Source: CAYRZF01 sp964428805
GTDB taxonomy: Bacteria; Methylomirabilota; Methylomirabilia; Rokubacteriales; CSP1-6
DNA length: 31,141 bases
Direction: 5' to 3'
Assembly (NCBI GenBank): GCA_964428805.1
Contig: CAYRZF010000017.1
Location: 1 to 31,141, forward strand
The translations under genes and the position numbers were made by a program. Below, piece after piece: positions 14,385-22,715 of the stretch; position 1 is the first letter of the stretch, and each line of letters starts with the position of its first letter. Below the pieces are notes generated by a model. The model ran no database searches, was not told the origin of the DNA, and saw only the letters and a list, made by a program, of their open reading frames with translations.

Positions 14385-15014
14385 GTGGATGCGGCGCTGG
14401 AGAAGCGGCAGGTCAAACGGGCGTACGCGTTCTACTCCCCCATCTACGATCTCCTATTCGACTGGATCTTCCATCCCGGCCGCGTGGCGGCCGTCAAGCT
14501 CCTGGACATCCAACCGGACGAGCGGATCCTCGAGGTCGGCATCGGGACCGGCCTGAACCTTCCGCTCTATCCTCCGCGGTGCCGGCTCACCGGCATCGAC
14601 CTCTCGGACAAGATGCTGGAGAAGGCCCAGGCGAAGATCGAGGAACTGGGCCTGGATAACGTCACCCTCAAGGTGGTGGACGCCGCCGCCATGGACTTCG
14701 GCGACAGCGAGTTCGACCGGGCGCTCGCGACGTATGTGATCAGCGCCGTCCCGGACCCCCTGGGCGTCCTCCGCGAGATGCGTCGGGTGGTGAAGCCCGC
14801 GGGCACGATCGTGATCCTGAATCACTTTCGGAGCGCCTCCCGCGTCGTGGCGACCGCCGAGGATCTGGTGTCTCCGCTCTGCACCCGGCTGGGGTGGAAG
14901 TCCAACCTTCCCCTCGAACCGCTGCTCACGCAGGTCGGGCTCACGGCCGACCTCACCACCAAGGTCAACCTGTTCAACGGATGGCGGCTGATCAAGTGCG
15001 TGAACCGGAAGTAA
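14385..15014 (+). CDS. SAM-dependent methyltransferase, PmtA-like
   Basis: A class I methyltransferase of about 209 residues. After KRAYAFYSPIYDLLFDWIFHPGR, an opening typical of phosphatidylethanolamine N-methyltransferase (PmtA)/UbiE-like enzymes, it shows SAM motif I (ILEVGIGTGLNLPLY, about 48-62), the acidic end of strand 2 (LTGIDLSDKML), motif II-like DAAAMDFGDSEFDRALATYVISAVPDP and VVKPAGTIVILNHFRS. PE to phosphatidylcholine methylation is a reasonable guess; other small-molecule methyltransferases look alike. The GTG at 14385 has GGAGGG 7 bases upstream and follows the predicted promoter; an alternative GTG at 14301 would add 28 residues. Confidence 0.82.
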   Translation: MDAALEKRQVKRAYAFYSPIYDLLFDWIFHPGRVAAVKLLDIQPDERILEVGIGTGLNLPLYPPRCRLTGIDLSDKMLEKAQAKIEELGLDNVTLKVVDAAAMDFGDSEFDRALATYVISAVPDPLGVLREMRRVVKPAGTIVILNHFRSASRVVATAEDLVSPLCTRLGWKSNLPLEPLLTQVGLTADLTTKVNLFNGWRLIKCVNRK

Positions 15015-15015
15015 G

Positions 15016-16113
15016 CTGCTAGTCGTTCGGCTCGCCTGGCTCGTCTGCGCCCTTCTCGTCGCGCTTCCTGCCCTCGGAGCCGCGTGGACCGCCTGCGTCA
15101 CCACCGCCTTCCTGGGTGAATTCCTCTCCGAGGGGAAATTCCCGCTCCTCTCTACGATCACGCCGACCCCCCTGCGGGAGCCGTTGGCCGTCGGCCCTGC
15201 CGGCGCAGACCTCTACCGTCCTCTCTCGCTCCGCTCGCCGCCCGGGCTGGTCCTGGTCCACGGCCTGGCCTTTCAGGGAAAGGACGAGCCGCGTCTGATC
15301 CAGGCCGCGCGGTTGCTGGCGCGCATGGGGTTCCGCGTCGCGGTTCCCACCCTCTCCGGACTCACCCGCCTCCGGCTTCGGCCCGAGGATGCCGAGCCGG
15401 TCGTGGCGGCGATCCAGGCGCTCCTAGCCGAGGACCGCTCGCGCAAGGTCAGCGTCCTCGGTGTGAGCGTGGGGGCAGGCCCCGCCCTCCTGGCCGCCGC
15501 CGATCCGCGCGTGGCCGATCGGGTGGCGGTCGTGCTGAGCCTCGGCGGCTACGCCTCTACGGTCGAGCTGCTGCGCTACTTCCTGACAGGGGCATACGCA
15601 TACGGGGAAATTTCAGTCCGCGGCGCCCCCCAACCGGAGGCTGCCCGCCTCTTCCTCCGGGCCAACCTGGATCTCCTGGAAAACGCCGAGGACCGACGCA
15701 CGCTCGACGCCTGGCTCTCCGGAGCGAACCCGAAGCCCCCGGCGGGGCTCTCAACTGATGGAGAGTCGGTCATCAGCCTCGTGGAAAACCGCAACTCCGG
15801 GCAGGTGGACGCGCTGGTGCGGGCGCTGCCGGCCGGCCTTCAGCAGCTCCTGGCCCGCCTTTCACCCGAGCACGTGGTGGCACGGATTCCCGCTCGTCTT
15901 CTCCTGGTGCACGGCCGACGCGACCCCGCGGTGCCGTTCACCGAAAGCCTGAGGCTCGCCGACGCGGCCCGCGGAAAGGTAGGAACACGCGTCGTTCTGG
16001 TGGGTGTGGTGGCCCACGTGGAGCCCGGGGACAGCGGGCCCGGTTGGGGAGAAACACTCCACGAGCTGTGGCAGCTCTGGTCCCTGATGCTGGATTTTCT
16101 GGCTAGCGCCTGA
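15016..16113 (+). CDS. Membrane-anchored alpha/beta hydrolase
   Basis: A serine hydrolase. The alpha/beta-hydrolase elements are oxyanion strand LVLVHGLAFQGKDEPR, nucleophile elbow GVSVGAGPA (G-x-S-x-G), acid residue in LLLVHGRRDPAVPF and a histidine in VVAHVEPG near the C-terminus. The first conventional start is the TTG at 15184 (309 residues). However, the same frame is open from 15004 and encodes a signal-anchor helix (LAWLVCALLVALPALGAAW) followed by a linker, which looks real. The only candidate start for this longer form is CTG at 15016, behind GGAAG (365 residues). The frame begins right after the methyltransferase stop, so it may be co-transcribed. The substrate is unknown. Confidence 0.7.
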   Translation: MLVVRLAWLVCALLVALPALGAAWTACVTTAFLGEFLSEGKFPLLSTITPTPLREPLAVGPAGADLYRPLSLRSPPGLVLVHGLAFQGKDEPRLIQAARLLARMGFRVAVPTLSGLTRLRLRPEDAEPVVAAIQALLAEDRSRKVSVLGVSVGAGPALLAAADPRVADRVAVVLSLGGYASTVELLRYFLTGAYAYGEISVRGAPQPEAARLFLRANLDLLENAEDRRTLDAWLSGANPKPPAGLSTDGESVISLVENRNSGQVDALVRALPAGLQQLLARLSPEHVVARIPARLLLVHGRRDPAVPFTESLRLADAARGKVGTRVVLVGVVAHVEPGDSGPGWGETLHELWQLWSLMLDFLASA

Positions 16114-16128
16114 GGGCCACCGAGCGAA

Positions 16129-16176
16129 TTACTTCAGGGCGCCGGCGGTGAGGCCGGAGACGTAATAGTCGAGGGT
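16129..16176 (-). pseudogene. C-terminal relic of a MalG-type ABC sugar transporter permease
   Basis: Directly after the beta-propeller stop codon the minus strand reads, in one frame, TLDYYVSGLTAGALK and then a stop (TAA at 16131-16129). This closely matches the last residues of carbohydrate ABC permeases of the MalG/UgpE family (xxFVxGLTAGAxK). Nothing else of such a permease is present, so this looks like a deletion scar that joined a foreign gene end to the beta-propeller gene. Confidence 0.5.
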
Positions 16177-17313
16177 TTATCGCGGCGGCAGCAGCACGAT
16201 GCAGTTCGGGTTGTACCCGGCGTCCTTCAGCGTGTTGATGCTGTGAATGGCCTTGTCCTGCGCCACGTCGATCACCGTGATCGACCCGTCGTCCATCCCG
16301 GGCAGGTTCAACAGGCTGTTCTGGACGAAGAGGTACTTCTCGTCGGGACTGAAGACCAGGTGGTGGGCCCCGGGAGCCGCCGGGATGGTCTGTAAGAACC
16401 GGGGCTGGGCTGGATCCGCCACGTCGTACACATTCACCACACCGGGCTTCGCCGCCGTCACGTAGAGCCGGTCGCCCTTGGCGTTGAACTCCATCTCCAG
16501 GGCGAACCCCTGCCCGCGCTTGCCGAGGTCATCCGCCACGCGGAACTCGAAGGTCTTCCGCGCCGCGTCCCACACGCCTCGCCAGAGAGCCGGCTCGATC
16601 ATGTTCGTGACGTACGCCACAGGCCGCGCTGGGTGGAACATCACCTCCACCGGGGCGCTCTTGGCGTCGGGCTTGATGACCAGCTTGTGCGTGGAGAGGA
16701 CGCGGCCAGTGCTGGCCTCCAGGACGGTCACGCTCTCGCCCGGGGTCTTGAGGTCCGGGGAGATGGTGCTGGTCACGATCAGGCGGTCGATGCCGGCGTT
16801 GAGCGCGATGCCATGCGGCCAGCGGATATACGGAGGCCCCGGGTGGGGGGCGGCGATGGTTTTCAACGGCCGGTCCGTCACTGCGTCCCCCACGACGACG
16901 TTGTGCGAGCCCATGCAGGTGAGGAACCACGTCTTGTTATCCGGGGTGACCACCACATCCTCGAGGACCGAGCAGCCCGGCACCTCCACCGCCTTCAGCC
17001 GGTAGGGGAACCGGGTGAGGTCCATGACATGCAGGATGCTCTTGCCGAGGGCCGTGACGTAGGCCTTGGTCTTGTCGCGGTTGTAGAAGATGTGGTGCGC
17101 CACCAGGTCGCTGGGCAGCGGGATGTCGGCCAGGATCTTGCCGAAGGTGGGCGACCGGGGGTCCACGTCCAGGATGGCGATCCCCTCCTTGCGGAAGGGG
17201 TTGCTGGGCTTGCTCTCGTAGTTGAGCATCGCCAGGATCTCGGCGGCGGCGGTGGACGGCACGAGGAGGACGACGAACAGGAGGACGGTGGCGAGGTGCG
17301 ATGGCCGCTTCAT
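16177..17313 (-). CDS. Secreted YVTN-type beta-propeller protein
   Basis: A 378-residue periplasmic or extracellular protein. A Sec signal peptide (MKRPSHLATVLLFVVLLVPSTAAA) is followed by WD40/YVTN-like blades with recurring units: KAYVTALGKSILHVMDLTR, KTWFLTCMGSHNVVVGDAVTDR, VAYVTNMIEPALW, RLYVTAAKPGVVNVYDVADP and KYLFVQNSLLNLPGMDDGSITVIDVAQ. Such proteins bind ligands or act as surface lactonase-like or nitrite-reductase-like propellers; no haem-binding CxxCH is present, so it is not a cytochrome cd1. Its own promoter lies 20-47 bases upstream. The gene ends at a relic of an ABC permease, suggesting past rearrangement. The biological role is unknown. Confidence 0.78.
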   Translation of the reverse strand: MKRPSHLATVLLFVVLLVPSTAAAEILAMLNYESKPSNPFRKEGIAILDVDPRSPTFGKILADIPLPSDLVAHHIFYNRDKTKAYVTALGKSILHVMDLTRFPYRLKAVEVPGCSVLEDVVVTPDNKTWFLTCMGSHNVVVGDAVTDRPLKTIAAPHPGPPYIRWPHGIALNAGIDRLIVTSTISPDLKTPGESVTVLEASTGRVLSTHKLVIKPDAKSAPVEVMFHPARPVAYVTNMIEPALWRGVWDAARKTFEFRVADDLGKRGQGFALEMEFNAKGDRLYVTAAKPGVVNVYDVADPAQPRFLQTIPAAPGAHHLVFSPDEKYLFVQNSLLNLPGMDDGSITVIDVAQDKAIHSINTLKDAGYNPNCIVLLPPR

Positions 17314-17331
17314 GGCAACCGACTTAGAGGG

Positions 17332-17360
17332 AGTCTAGGCGGGGTCGGAGGGACTGTCAA
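17332..17360 (-). promoter_or_regulatory. Sigma-70 promoter of the beta-propeller gene
   Basis: On the minus strand TTGACA (17360-17355) is a perfect -35 and TAGACT (17337-17332) a good -10, with 17 bases between. The predicted start near 17325 leaves a leader of only about 12 bases and no clear ribosome binding site. Confidence 0.7.
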
Positions 17361-17377
17361 GGCCAGTCCCGAGGAAC

Positions 17378-18781
17378 TTACGAGAGCGCCTGATCGGCCT
17401 CGCCGCGGCGGAGCCCCCAGCCGGCCAGCCGGGCGATCAGCGTGTTCCGGTGGAGGCCCAGGAGGCGGGCCGCCCGGCTCTGGTTCCAGTCCACGCTCTC
17501 GAGGACGCGCAGGATGAACTGCCGCTCGAAGCGCTCCCGGGCTTCCTTGAGGGAGAGGCCCGGCTCCTCTCGCCGCGCTCCCGTGTCGGGCAGCGCCAGG
17601 TCCAGGGGCAGGTCCCGCAGGGAGATGACCGGCCCCGTGGCCAGCGCGACCGAGCGCTCGATGATGTTTTCCAGCTCGCGGACGTTGCCCGGCCAGTCGT
17701 AGTCCAGGAGCACCGGGAGCGCGCCCGGCGAGATCCCCCGGACCGCCTTGCCGAACTCGCGCTTATACTTCTGGACGAAGTGGTCCACCAGGAGCGGGAT
17801 GTCCTCCCGCCGCTCGCGGAGTGGCGGCACCGTGAGCGGGACGACGTTGAGCCGATAGTACAGGTCCTCGCGGAAGGTCCGGTCTCGGATAGCCTGCTTG
17901 AGGTTCACATTCGTTGCGGCGATGATCCGGACGTCCACCTTCACGGTCCGGACCCCGCCAAGGCGCTCGATCTCGCGCTCCTGGAGGGCCCGGAGCAGCT
18001 TCGCCTGGAGATCCACCCGGACCGTCCCCACCTCGTCGAGGAAGAGTGAGCCGCCGTGAGCGAGCTCGAATTTCCCCAGCTTCTTCTGGTACGCGCCGGT
18101 GAACGCGCCCCGCTCGTGGCCGAAAAGCTCCGACTCCAGGAGCGGCTCCGGGATCGCGGCCAGATTCACGGCGACAAAGGGCCGATCCCGTCGGGGGCCC
18201 TGGCGGTGGATCGCGCGGGCGATGAGCTCCTTGCCGGTCCCGCTCTCCCCGGTGATCAGCACCGTCGCGGTGGTCTCGGCCACCTGGGCGATGCGCTCGT
18301 AGATGCGCACCATCTCCGGGTGACGGCCGATGATCTCATCGAAGCCGCGGGCGGTGGCCAGCTCGGAGCGCAGGTACAGCACCTCCCGCTTGAGCGCGCG
18401 CTTTTCGATGGCGCGGCGGACGAGGGCCAGCATCTCGTCCACGTCGAACGGCTTTGTCACATAATCGTACGCCCCGCGCTTGATGGCCTCGACGGCAGTC
18501 CGGACATCCGTCACCGCGGTGACCAGGATCACCTCGACCGAGTCCTCGAGGGCCTTGATCCGATCCAGGATTTCGAGGCCGGTCTCGGCGCCGAGGCGCA
18601 CGTCGAGCAGCACCAGGTCAACCTCGCGCGACTGGAGCTGGGCGAGCGCCGCATGCCCCCCGGTGGCCTCGAGCACATCGCACTCGTCTTTGAGGATCTG
18701 CCGGAACGACTCCCGCACACCGACCTCGTCGTCCACCGTCAGCACGACGGGCCGGCCGCCCCGCACCAGCTCTCCCATCAC
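17378..18781 (-). CDS. Sigma-54-dependent response regulator, NtrC family
   Basis: A 467-residue two-component regulator with three domains. The receiver (about 10-125) has acidic pair D17-D18, phospho-acceptor D60 (VLLDVRLG) and K110 (VTKPF). The AAA+ sigma-54 activation domain (about 150-385) has Walker A GESGTGKE at 178-185, the sigma-54 contact loop GAFTGA at 225-230, and Walker B-type GGSLFLDEVG. The C-terminal Fis-type HTH (WNQSRAARLLGLHRNTLIARL) binds enhancer DNA. No histidine kinase is adjacent, so it is an orphan regulator here. It lies 13 bp after htrA and is probably the last gene of the erpA-moaDE-tilS-htrA transcript. No sigma-54 promoter (GG-N10-GC element) was recognised in the window. 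Confidence 0.95.
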   Translation of the reverse strand: MMGELVRGGRPVVLTVDDEVGVRESFRQILKDECDVLEATGGHAALAQLQSREVDLVLLDVRLGAETGLEILDRIKALEDSVEVILVTAVTDVRTAVEAIKRGAYDYVTKPFDVDEMLALVRRAIEKRALKREVLYLRSELATARGFDEIIGRHPEMVRIYERIAQVAETTATVLITGESGTGKELIARAIHRQGPRRDRPFVAVNLAAIPEPLLESELFGHERGAFTGAYQKKLGKFELAHGGSLFLDEVGTVRVDLQAKLLRALQEREIERLGGVRTVKVDVRIIAATNVNLKQAIRDRTFREDLYYRLNVVPLTVPPLRERREDIPLLVDHFVQKYKREFGKAVRGISPGALPVLLDYDWPGNVRELENIIERSVALATGPVISLRDLPLDLALPDTGARREEPGLSLKEARERFERQFILRVLESVDWNQSRAARLLGLHRNTLIARLAGWGLRRGEADQALS

Positions 18782-18794
18782 GGCCGCGCTCGGG

Positions 18795-20237
18795 CTACTC
18801 GGCTCCGGGCCTCTTCAGGACCACGTACTCATTCCGGCCACCCCCGCGCTGGAGGTAGACGGGGACCATCTCGCCGGGCTTGATCTTCTGGAGGGCCTGC
18901 CGGAAACCCTGGACATTTCGAATCGGCTCGCGGTTCACCTGGAGGATGGCGTCCCCCTGACGGATCCCGGCCCGGTCGGAGGGGCCCCCGCGCGCGACAT
19001 CGGTCACCACCACGCCCTCAGTGGCGGTGAGCTCGTAACGCGCGGTCAGCTCGGGGGTCAGCGTCCCCACGGTCAGCCCCCATCCCTCGATCGTGGGCGC
19101 GGCAGCCACCACGGTTTCCTCTCCCGGCATCTCGCCGATTTTAACCGTGAGCCGCGCCTCTCTCTTGTCCCGGAGTACCGTGAGCGGAACCGGCTGCCCC
19201 GGCGGATTGGCGGCCACGCGCCGCTGAAGCTCGGGCACCTCCCGGATGGCATGGCCCGAGAATTCGACGATGATGTCCCCCGCTCGGAGCCCCGCGACCT
19301 CGGCCGGACTGTCCCTCATCACGTCGGCGACGAGCACGCCGCTCCGCGCCGGCACGCCGAAGCCCAGCGCCAGCTCATCGCTGAGATCCTGGATCACGAT
19401 GCCGACCCACCCGCGGACGACGCGCCCCTTCTCGATAAGCTGCCCCATCACGTCCTTGGCCATGTTGATCGGAATCGAGAATCCGATCCCCTGACCGGTG
19501 CTGACGATCGCCGTGTTGATGCCGATCACCTTACCGTCGAGATTCAGGAGGGGACCGCCGGAGTTGCCCGGGTTGATCGAGGCGTCGGTCTGGATGAAGT
19601 TCTCGAACTGCGAGACCCCCAAGCGCATCCGGCCGGTGGCGGAGATGATCCCAAGCGTGACGGTCCGGTCCAGGCCGAAGGGACTGCCAATGGCGATGGC
19701 CCACTGGCCGATCCGAAGGCGATCGGAGTCACCGAGCTCGGCGACCGGAAGCGGTCCCGTGGCTTCGATCTTCAGGACCGCGAGATCCGTCTTGGGATCG
19801 CGACCTACGAGTCGGGCGGGGAATTTTCGCTGGTCAGAGAGCCGCACCTGGATATCGGCCGCGTTCTCGACGACGTGGTTGTTGGTGAGGATATAGCCAC
19901 GGGGATCCACGATCACTCCAGACCCGGCGGCGCGGACGTTCTCACGCGGCGGCCGGTCCCGGAAGAAGCGCTCGAAGAACTCCGGGCCGAAGAACTCGCG
20001 GAAGCGCTCCTCCGGTTGACCCTCGGAGCCCGCCTCCTTTTTCGGGATCGTGGTGACGTTGACCACCGCGGGTATGACATGGTCCGCCACGGCGACAAAC
20101 GCCTCCTCCATGGCGCGCAGCACGGCCTTCGGGTCGGGTGTTGGCTCGGCGCTGATGGCCGGAGTGCACCCCACAAGAAGGAGGCCCACGAGGAGAGAAA
20201 CAGACCTTCTGGTCAGCACGGAGAACCCTCCGCCCAC
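18795..20237 (-). CDS. HtrA/Do family serine protease, predicted lipoprotein
   Basis: An envelope protease/chaperone of 480 residues that degrades misfolded exported proteins. A lipoprotein-type signal ends in LLLVGC (C24). The trypsin-like domain has the complete triad H121 (TNNHVV), D151 (KTDLAVL) and S226 (NPGNSGGPL). Two PDZ domains follow: one starting near WVGIVIQDLSDELA with GVLVADVMRDSPAEVAGLRAGDII, the other with GVVVTDVARGGPSDRAGIRQGDAIL. A lipid anchor instead of a free periplasmic form is less common for DegP-like proteins. It starts 3 bp after tilS and ends 13 bp before the NtrC-type regulator. Confidence 0.93.
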   Translation of the reverse strand: MGGGFSVLTRRSVSLLVGLLLVGCTPAISAEPTPDPKAVLRAMEEAFVAVADHVIPAVVNVTTIPKKEAGSEGQPEERFREFFGPEFFERFFRDRPPRENVRAAGSGVIVDPRGYILTNNHVVENAADIQVRLSDQRKFPARLVGRDPKTDLAVLKIEATGPLPVAELGDSDRLRIGQWAIAIGSPFGLDRTVTLGIISATGRMRLGVSQFENFIQTDASINPGNSGGPLLNLDGKVIGINTAIVSTGQGIGFSIPINMAKDVMGQLIEKGRVVRGWVGIVIQDLSDELALGFGVPARSGVLVADVMRDSPAEVAGLRAGDIIVEFSGHAIREVPELQRRVAANPPGQPVPLTVLRDKREARLTVKIGEMPGEETVVAAAPTIEGWGLTVGTLTPELTARYELTATEGVVVTDVARGGPSDRAGIRQGDAILQVNREPIRNVQGFRQALQKIKPGEMVPVYLQRGGGRNEYVVLKRPGAE

Positions 20238-20240
20238 ATC

Positions 20241-21635
20241 TTACTCCGGCGCGGCACTGTCGCCAAGGGGGAAGGCTTCCACCTCGAGGATCCATCGTGT
20301 TGATGTGGTCACAGGAGCAAGGGCCCCCCGACGGTAGCCCACCACCCAGGCGATTTCTCCGTTCACCAGGAGCAACGGCAGGCGGTCGCGCCGCCAGCGG
20401 GGGACCTTCGTGTCGATCAGGAACGCCTTGAGCCGCTTCCTGCCCGGAGCCCCGAAGGGGCGGAAGCGATCCCCCGCGCGGCGGCTCCTCACGGTGAGCG
20501 TGCCGGGCAACGCCTCGCGGTCGAAGGCGACGGTCGAGAGGTCGGCGGGAGGCCGGTAGGAGTCGGGGCGCTCGAACTCCCGGACTTCGAGGCGAAGCCC
20601 GGCGCCCGGCAGCGCGATGGAGCCCGGCACCGGGAGAACCGTTTCGGTCAGCGCCTGTGCCTGCCCGCGGGAGAGCCGGATGCGGTCCCCGCTGACTTCC
20701 ATCCAGACGCTGCCCAGCCTGATCGGGGCCGGGGACCCCGCCTCGAGAGGCCGCCGGAGGGCGCCCTGAGCCCACGCCCGGAGTGGCCCACGCTCGCCGA
20801 GGCGGATCAGGGCCTGGCGGAGGACCTCCTCGCCGATCCCGGGCGGAAGCGCCCGCAGGGGGGCACGGGAGAGGACGAGGCCTTGGTCCTCCGTTTCGGC
20901 GAGACGATCCAGCTCCCGCGCCGCCAGCCGTTCGACGTCGCGCACCACCTGGCGCGCGAGCGCCCCGGCCCGGCACAGGGCTTCGGTGATCCGCGGATTG
21001 TAAGCGGCCGCGAGGAAGGGCAGCAGATCGTGCCGGATCCGGTTCCTGAGGAATTTAAGATCGCGGTTGGACGGGTCCTCGACCCATTCGACACCAGCGC
21101 GTTCCAGCTCGGCCTCGATCTCCCACCGGCGGATTTCGATCAGCGGGCGGATGAAGAGGCCCCTCACGGGCGGGATCCCGGCCAAACCGCGCGGGCCCGC
21201 CCCCTCCAGCAGACGCATCAACACCGTCTCAGCCTGATCGTCGGCAGTGTGGCCGAGGGCGACCCTGGAGGCTGCGCGCGCCGAGGCCCACTTCCTGAAG
21301 GCCGCGTACCGGTGCGCGCGGGCGCGTGCCTCCAGAGACTGGCCAGGCTCATCCTCCACCCGGATGCGCTCCACGGTGACGGGGACGTCCCACCGGCGCC
21401 CCAGCGCCTCGACGAGGGCCGCTTCCGCGTCCGCTTCGGCGCGCAGGCCGTGGTGCACGTGAAGCACGTGGAGGGTCAGGTGAAAACGCGGTCGAAGGGC
21501 CAGCAGGGCGTGGAGGAGGGCGACGGAGTCGGCGCCGCCCGACACCCCGACGAGAACAGTTTCGCCGCCAGCGAGCATCCCGTGGCGGCGAACCGTGTGG
21601 AGAACCTTCTCGACGAACTCAGAGCCGGTGGTCAC
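20241..21635 (-). CDS. tilS: tRNA(Ile)-lysidine synthetase TilS
   Basis: Modifies C34 of the AUA-reading tRNA(Ile) to lysidine, using ATP and lysine, so that AUA is read as isoleucine. It is 464 residues long. The N-terminal PP-loop ATPase has VGVSGGADSVALLHAL at about 29-44, then HVLHVHHGLR, LGHTADDQAETVLMRLLEGAGPRGLAGI and the specificity region NRDLKFLRNRIRHDLLP. The C-terminal domain has GDRFRPFGAPGRKRLKAFLIDTKVPRWRRDRLPLL, found in long TilS forms. The GTG start at 21635 lies inside the end of moaDE (17-bp overlap), and the stop is 3 bp before htrA, pointing to coupled expression. Confidence 0.95.
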   Translation of the reverse strand: MTTGSEFVEKVLHTVRRHGMLAGGETVLVGVSGGADSVALLHALLALRPRFHLTLHVLHVHHGLRAEADAEAALVEALGRRWDVPVTVERIRVEDEPGQSLEARARAHRYAAFRKWASARAASRVALGHTADDQAETVLMRLLEGAGPRGLAGIPPVRGLFIRPLIEIRRWEIEAELERAGVEWVEDPSNRDLKFLRNRIRHDLLPFLAAAYNPRITEALCRAGALARQVVRDVERLAARELDRLAETEDQGLVLSRAPLRALPPGIGEEVLRQALIRLGERGPLRAWAQGALRRPLEAGSPAPIRLGSVWMEVSGDRIRLSRGQAQALTETVLPVPGSIALPGAGLRLEVREFERPDSYRPPADLSTVAFDREALPGTLTVRSRRAGDRFRPFGAPGRKRLKAFLIDTKVPRWRRDRLPLLLVNGEIAWVVGYRRGALAPVTTSTRWILEVEAFPLGDSAAPE

Positions 21636-22308
21636 ATTCGGATTGGAGGCCGACCCACACTTCCCCGTCCTCGAAGTACTCCTTCTTCCAGATCGGGGCG
21701 GTTGCCTTCAGGCGATCGATGGCGTAGCGGCAGGCCTCGAAGGCCTCCGCCCGGTGGGCCGCCGACACGGCGATGATGACGCTCGCCTCCCCGATCTCGA
21801 GCCGCCCGACCCGATGGAGCATGGCGACCGCCTTCACACCGGGCCAGCGGGCACGCAGCGCCTCGCCGATCTCGCGCATCTTGGCCTCCGCCATCGACTC
21901 ATGGGCTTCATACTCCAGGAACTTCACCCGGCGGCCTCCGGTCTCGTTTCTCACCACGCCGGAAAAAACGACGAGCCCGCCGGCTTCAGGATTCGCCACG
22001 GCAGCGGTCGCCGCGGCTTCCGAGAGCGGCTCGGTGGTCAGCCGGTAGAGATCCGGGCCCGCCGCCCCGCCGCTGACGGGCGGAAAGAGGCAGACCTCGT
22101 CGCCGGACTGGAGCGGATGCTCGGGGTTCACGTAGTCCCGACCGACGGCGAAGAGGGTATGGGGGCGGTACGGCAAGAGCGCCGGGTAGCGTTCCACCAC
22201 CGCGGCCCACGCCGCCTCGACGGTCCCGCCTTCCGGAAGCTCCAGCTCCACGCGGTCCCGCCCCGCTGCCTCACGGTAGCGGGCGAAGAGCCGCACCTGC
22301 ACTTTCAT
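21619..22308 (-). CDS. MoaD-MoaE fusion, molybdopterin synthase
   Basis: Both subunits of molybdopterin synthase in one 229-residue chain. Residues 1-81 are a ubiquitin-like MoaD (MKVQVRLFARYREAAG...DEVCLFPPVSGG) with the Gly-Gly at 80-81. Residues from about 84 are MoaE, including FSGVVRNETGG, HRVGRLEIGEASVIIAVSAAHRAEAF and the catalytic lysine region LKATAPIWKKE (K201, K208). In the two-protein system the MoaD C-terminal glycine must be free to carry the sulfur. Here it is followed directly by AAGPDLYR, so processing or another sulfur route is needed, as in the MoaX fusion of mycobacteria. The 17-bp overlap with tilS and 16-bp gap after erpA place it mid-operon. No other Mo-cofactor gene is in the window. 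Confidence 0.92.
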   Translation of the reverse strand: MKVQVRLFARYREAAGRDRVELELPEGGTVEAAWAAVVERYPALLPYRPHTLFAVGRDYVNPEHPLQSGDEVCLFPPVSGGAAGPDLYRLTTEPLSEAAATAAVANPEAGGLVVFSGVVRNETGGRRVKFLEYEAHESMAEAKMREIGEALRARWPGVKAVAMLHRVGRLEIGEASVIIAVSAAHRAEAFEACRYAIDRLKATAPIWKKEYFEDGEVWVGLQSECDHRL

Positions 22309-22324
22309 CGTCGAACCGCCGGGA

Positions 22325-22651
22325 CTAGAATTGGTGAGATTGACCGCAGCCGCAGGACGACTTCACGTTCGGGTTCTTGATCGCGAATCCGGCGCCCATC
22401 ATGTGGTTCTCGACGAAGTCGATCTCGCTGCCGGCCACGTACCGGGCGCTCTCAGTATCCACGTACACCTTGATCCCGTCGGACTCGATCACGTTGTCCC
22501 CTTCGGCTGCCTGATCCTCCCAGCCCAGCTCATAGGACATCCCGGAGCAGCCCCCGCCCACGACCCGGACGCGGAGCCCCCACTCGGCCTTCCCCTCTTC
22601 CAGTCGAAGGCCCATGATCTTTTTTGCCGCCGTTTCGCTCAACGTGACCAT
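22325..22651 (-). CDS. erpA: Iron-sulfur cluster insertion protein, ErpA/IscA family
   Basis: An A-type carrier that hands Fe-S clusters to apoproteins. It is 108 residues, the family length. The three invariant cysteines are present: C35 in VVGGGCSGMSYELG, and C100 and C102 in SSCGCGQSHQF. MVTLSETAAKKI is the typical start. ErpA, IscA and SufA are hard to separate by sequence alone; no isc or suf genes are nearby. It is the first gene of the minus-strand run erpA-moaDE-tilS-htrA-regulator. The ATG follows GGAGGGA, and an extended -10 TATAAT box lies about 45 bases upstream. Confidence 0.9.
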   Translation of the reverse strand: MVTLSETAAKKIMGLRLEEGKAEWGLRVRVVGGGCSGMSYELGWEDQAAEGDNVIESDGIKVYVDTESARYVAGSEIDFVENHMMGAGFAIKNPNVKSSCGCGQSHQF

Positions 22652-22696
22652 CCGGTCCCTCCCTGAAGTTCAGTTCTTTGAATTGCCGCAACCGCC

Positions 22697-22702
22697 ATTA
22701 TA
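22697..22702 (-). promoter_or_regulatory. Extended -10 promoter element of the erpA operon
   Basis: On the minus strand TATAAT (22702-22697) is preceded by TGG, an extended -10 motif. No TTGACA-like -35 is found at 17 bases; that position lies in the neighbouring repeat. The predicted start is near 22690, about 40 bases before erpA. Confidence 0.55.
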
Positions 22703-22715
22703 CCAGAAATGTTCT

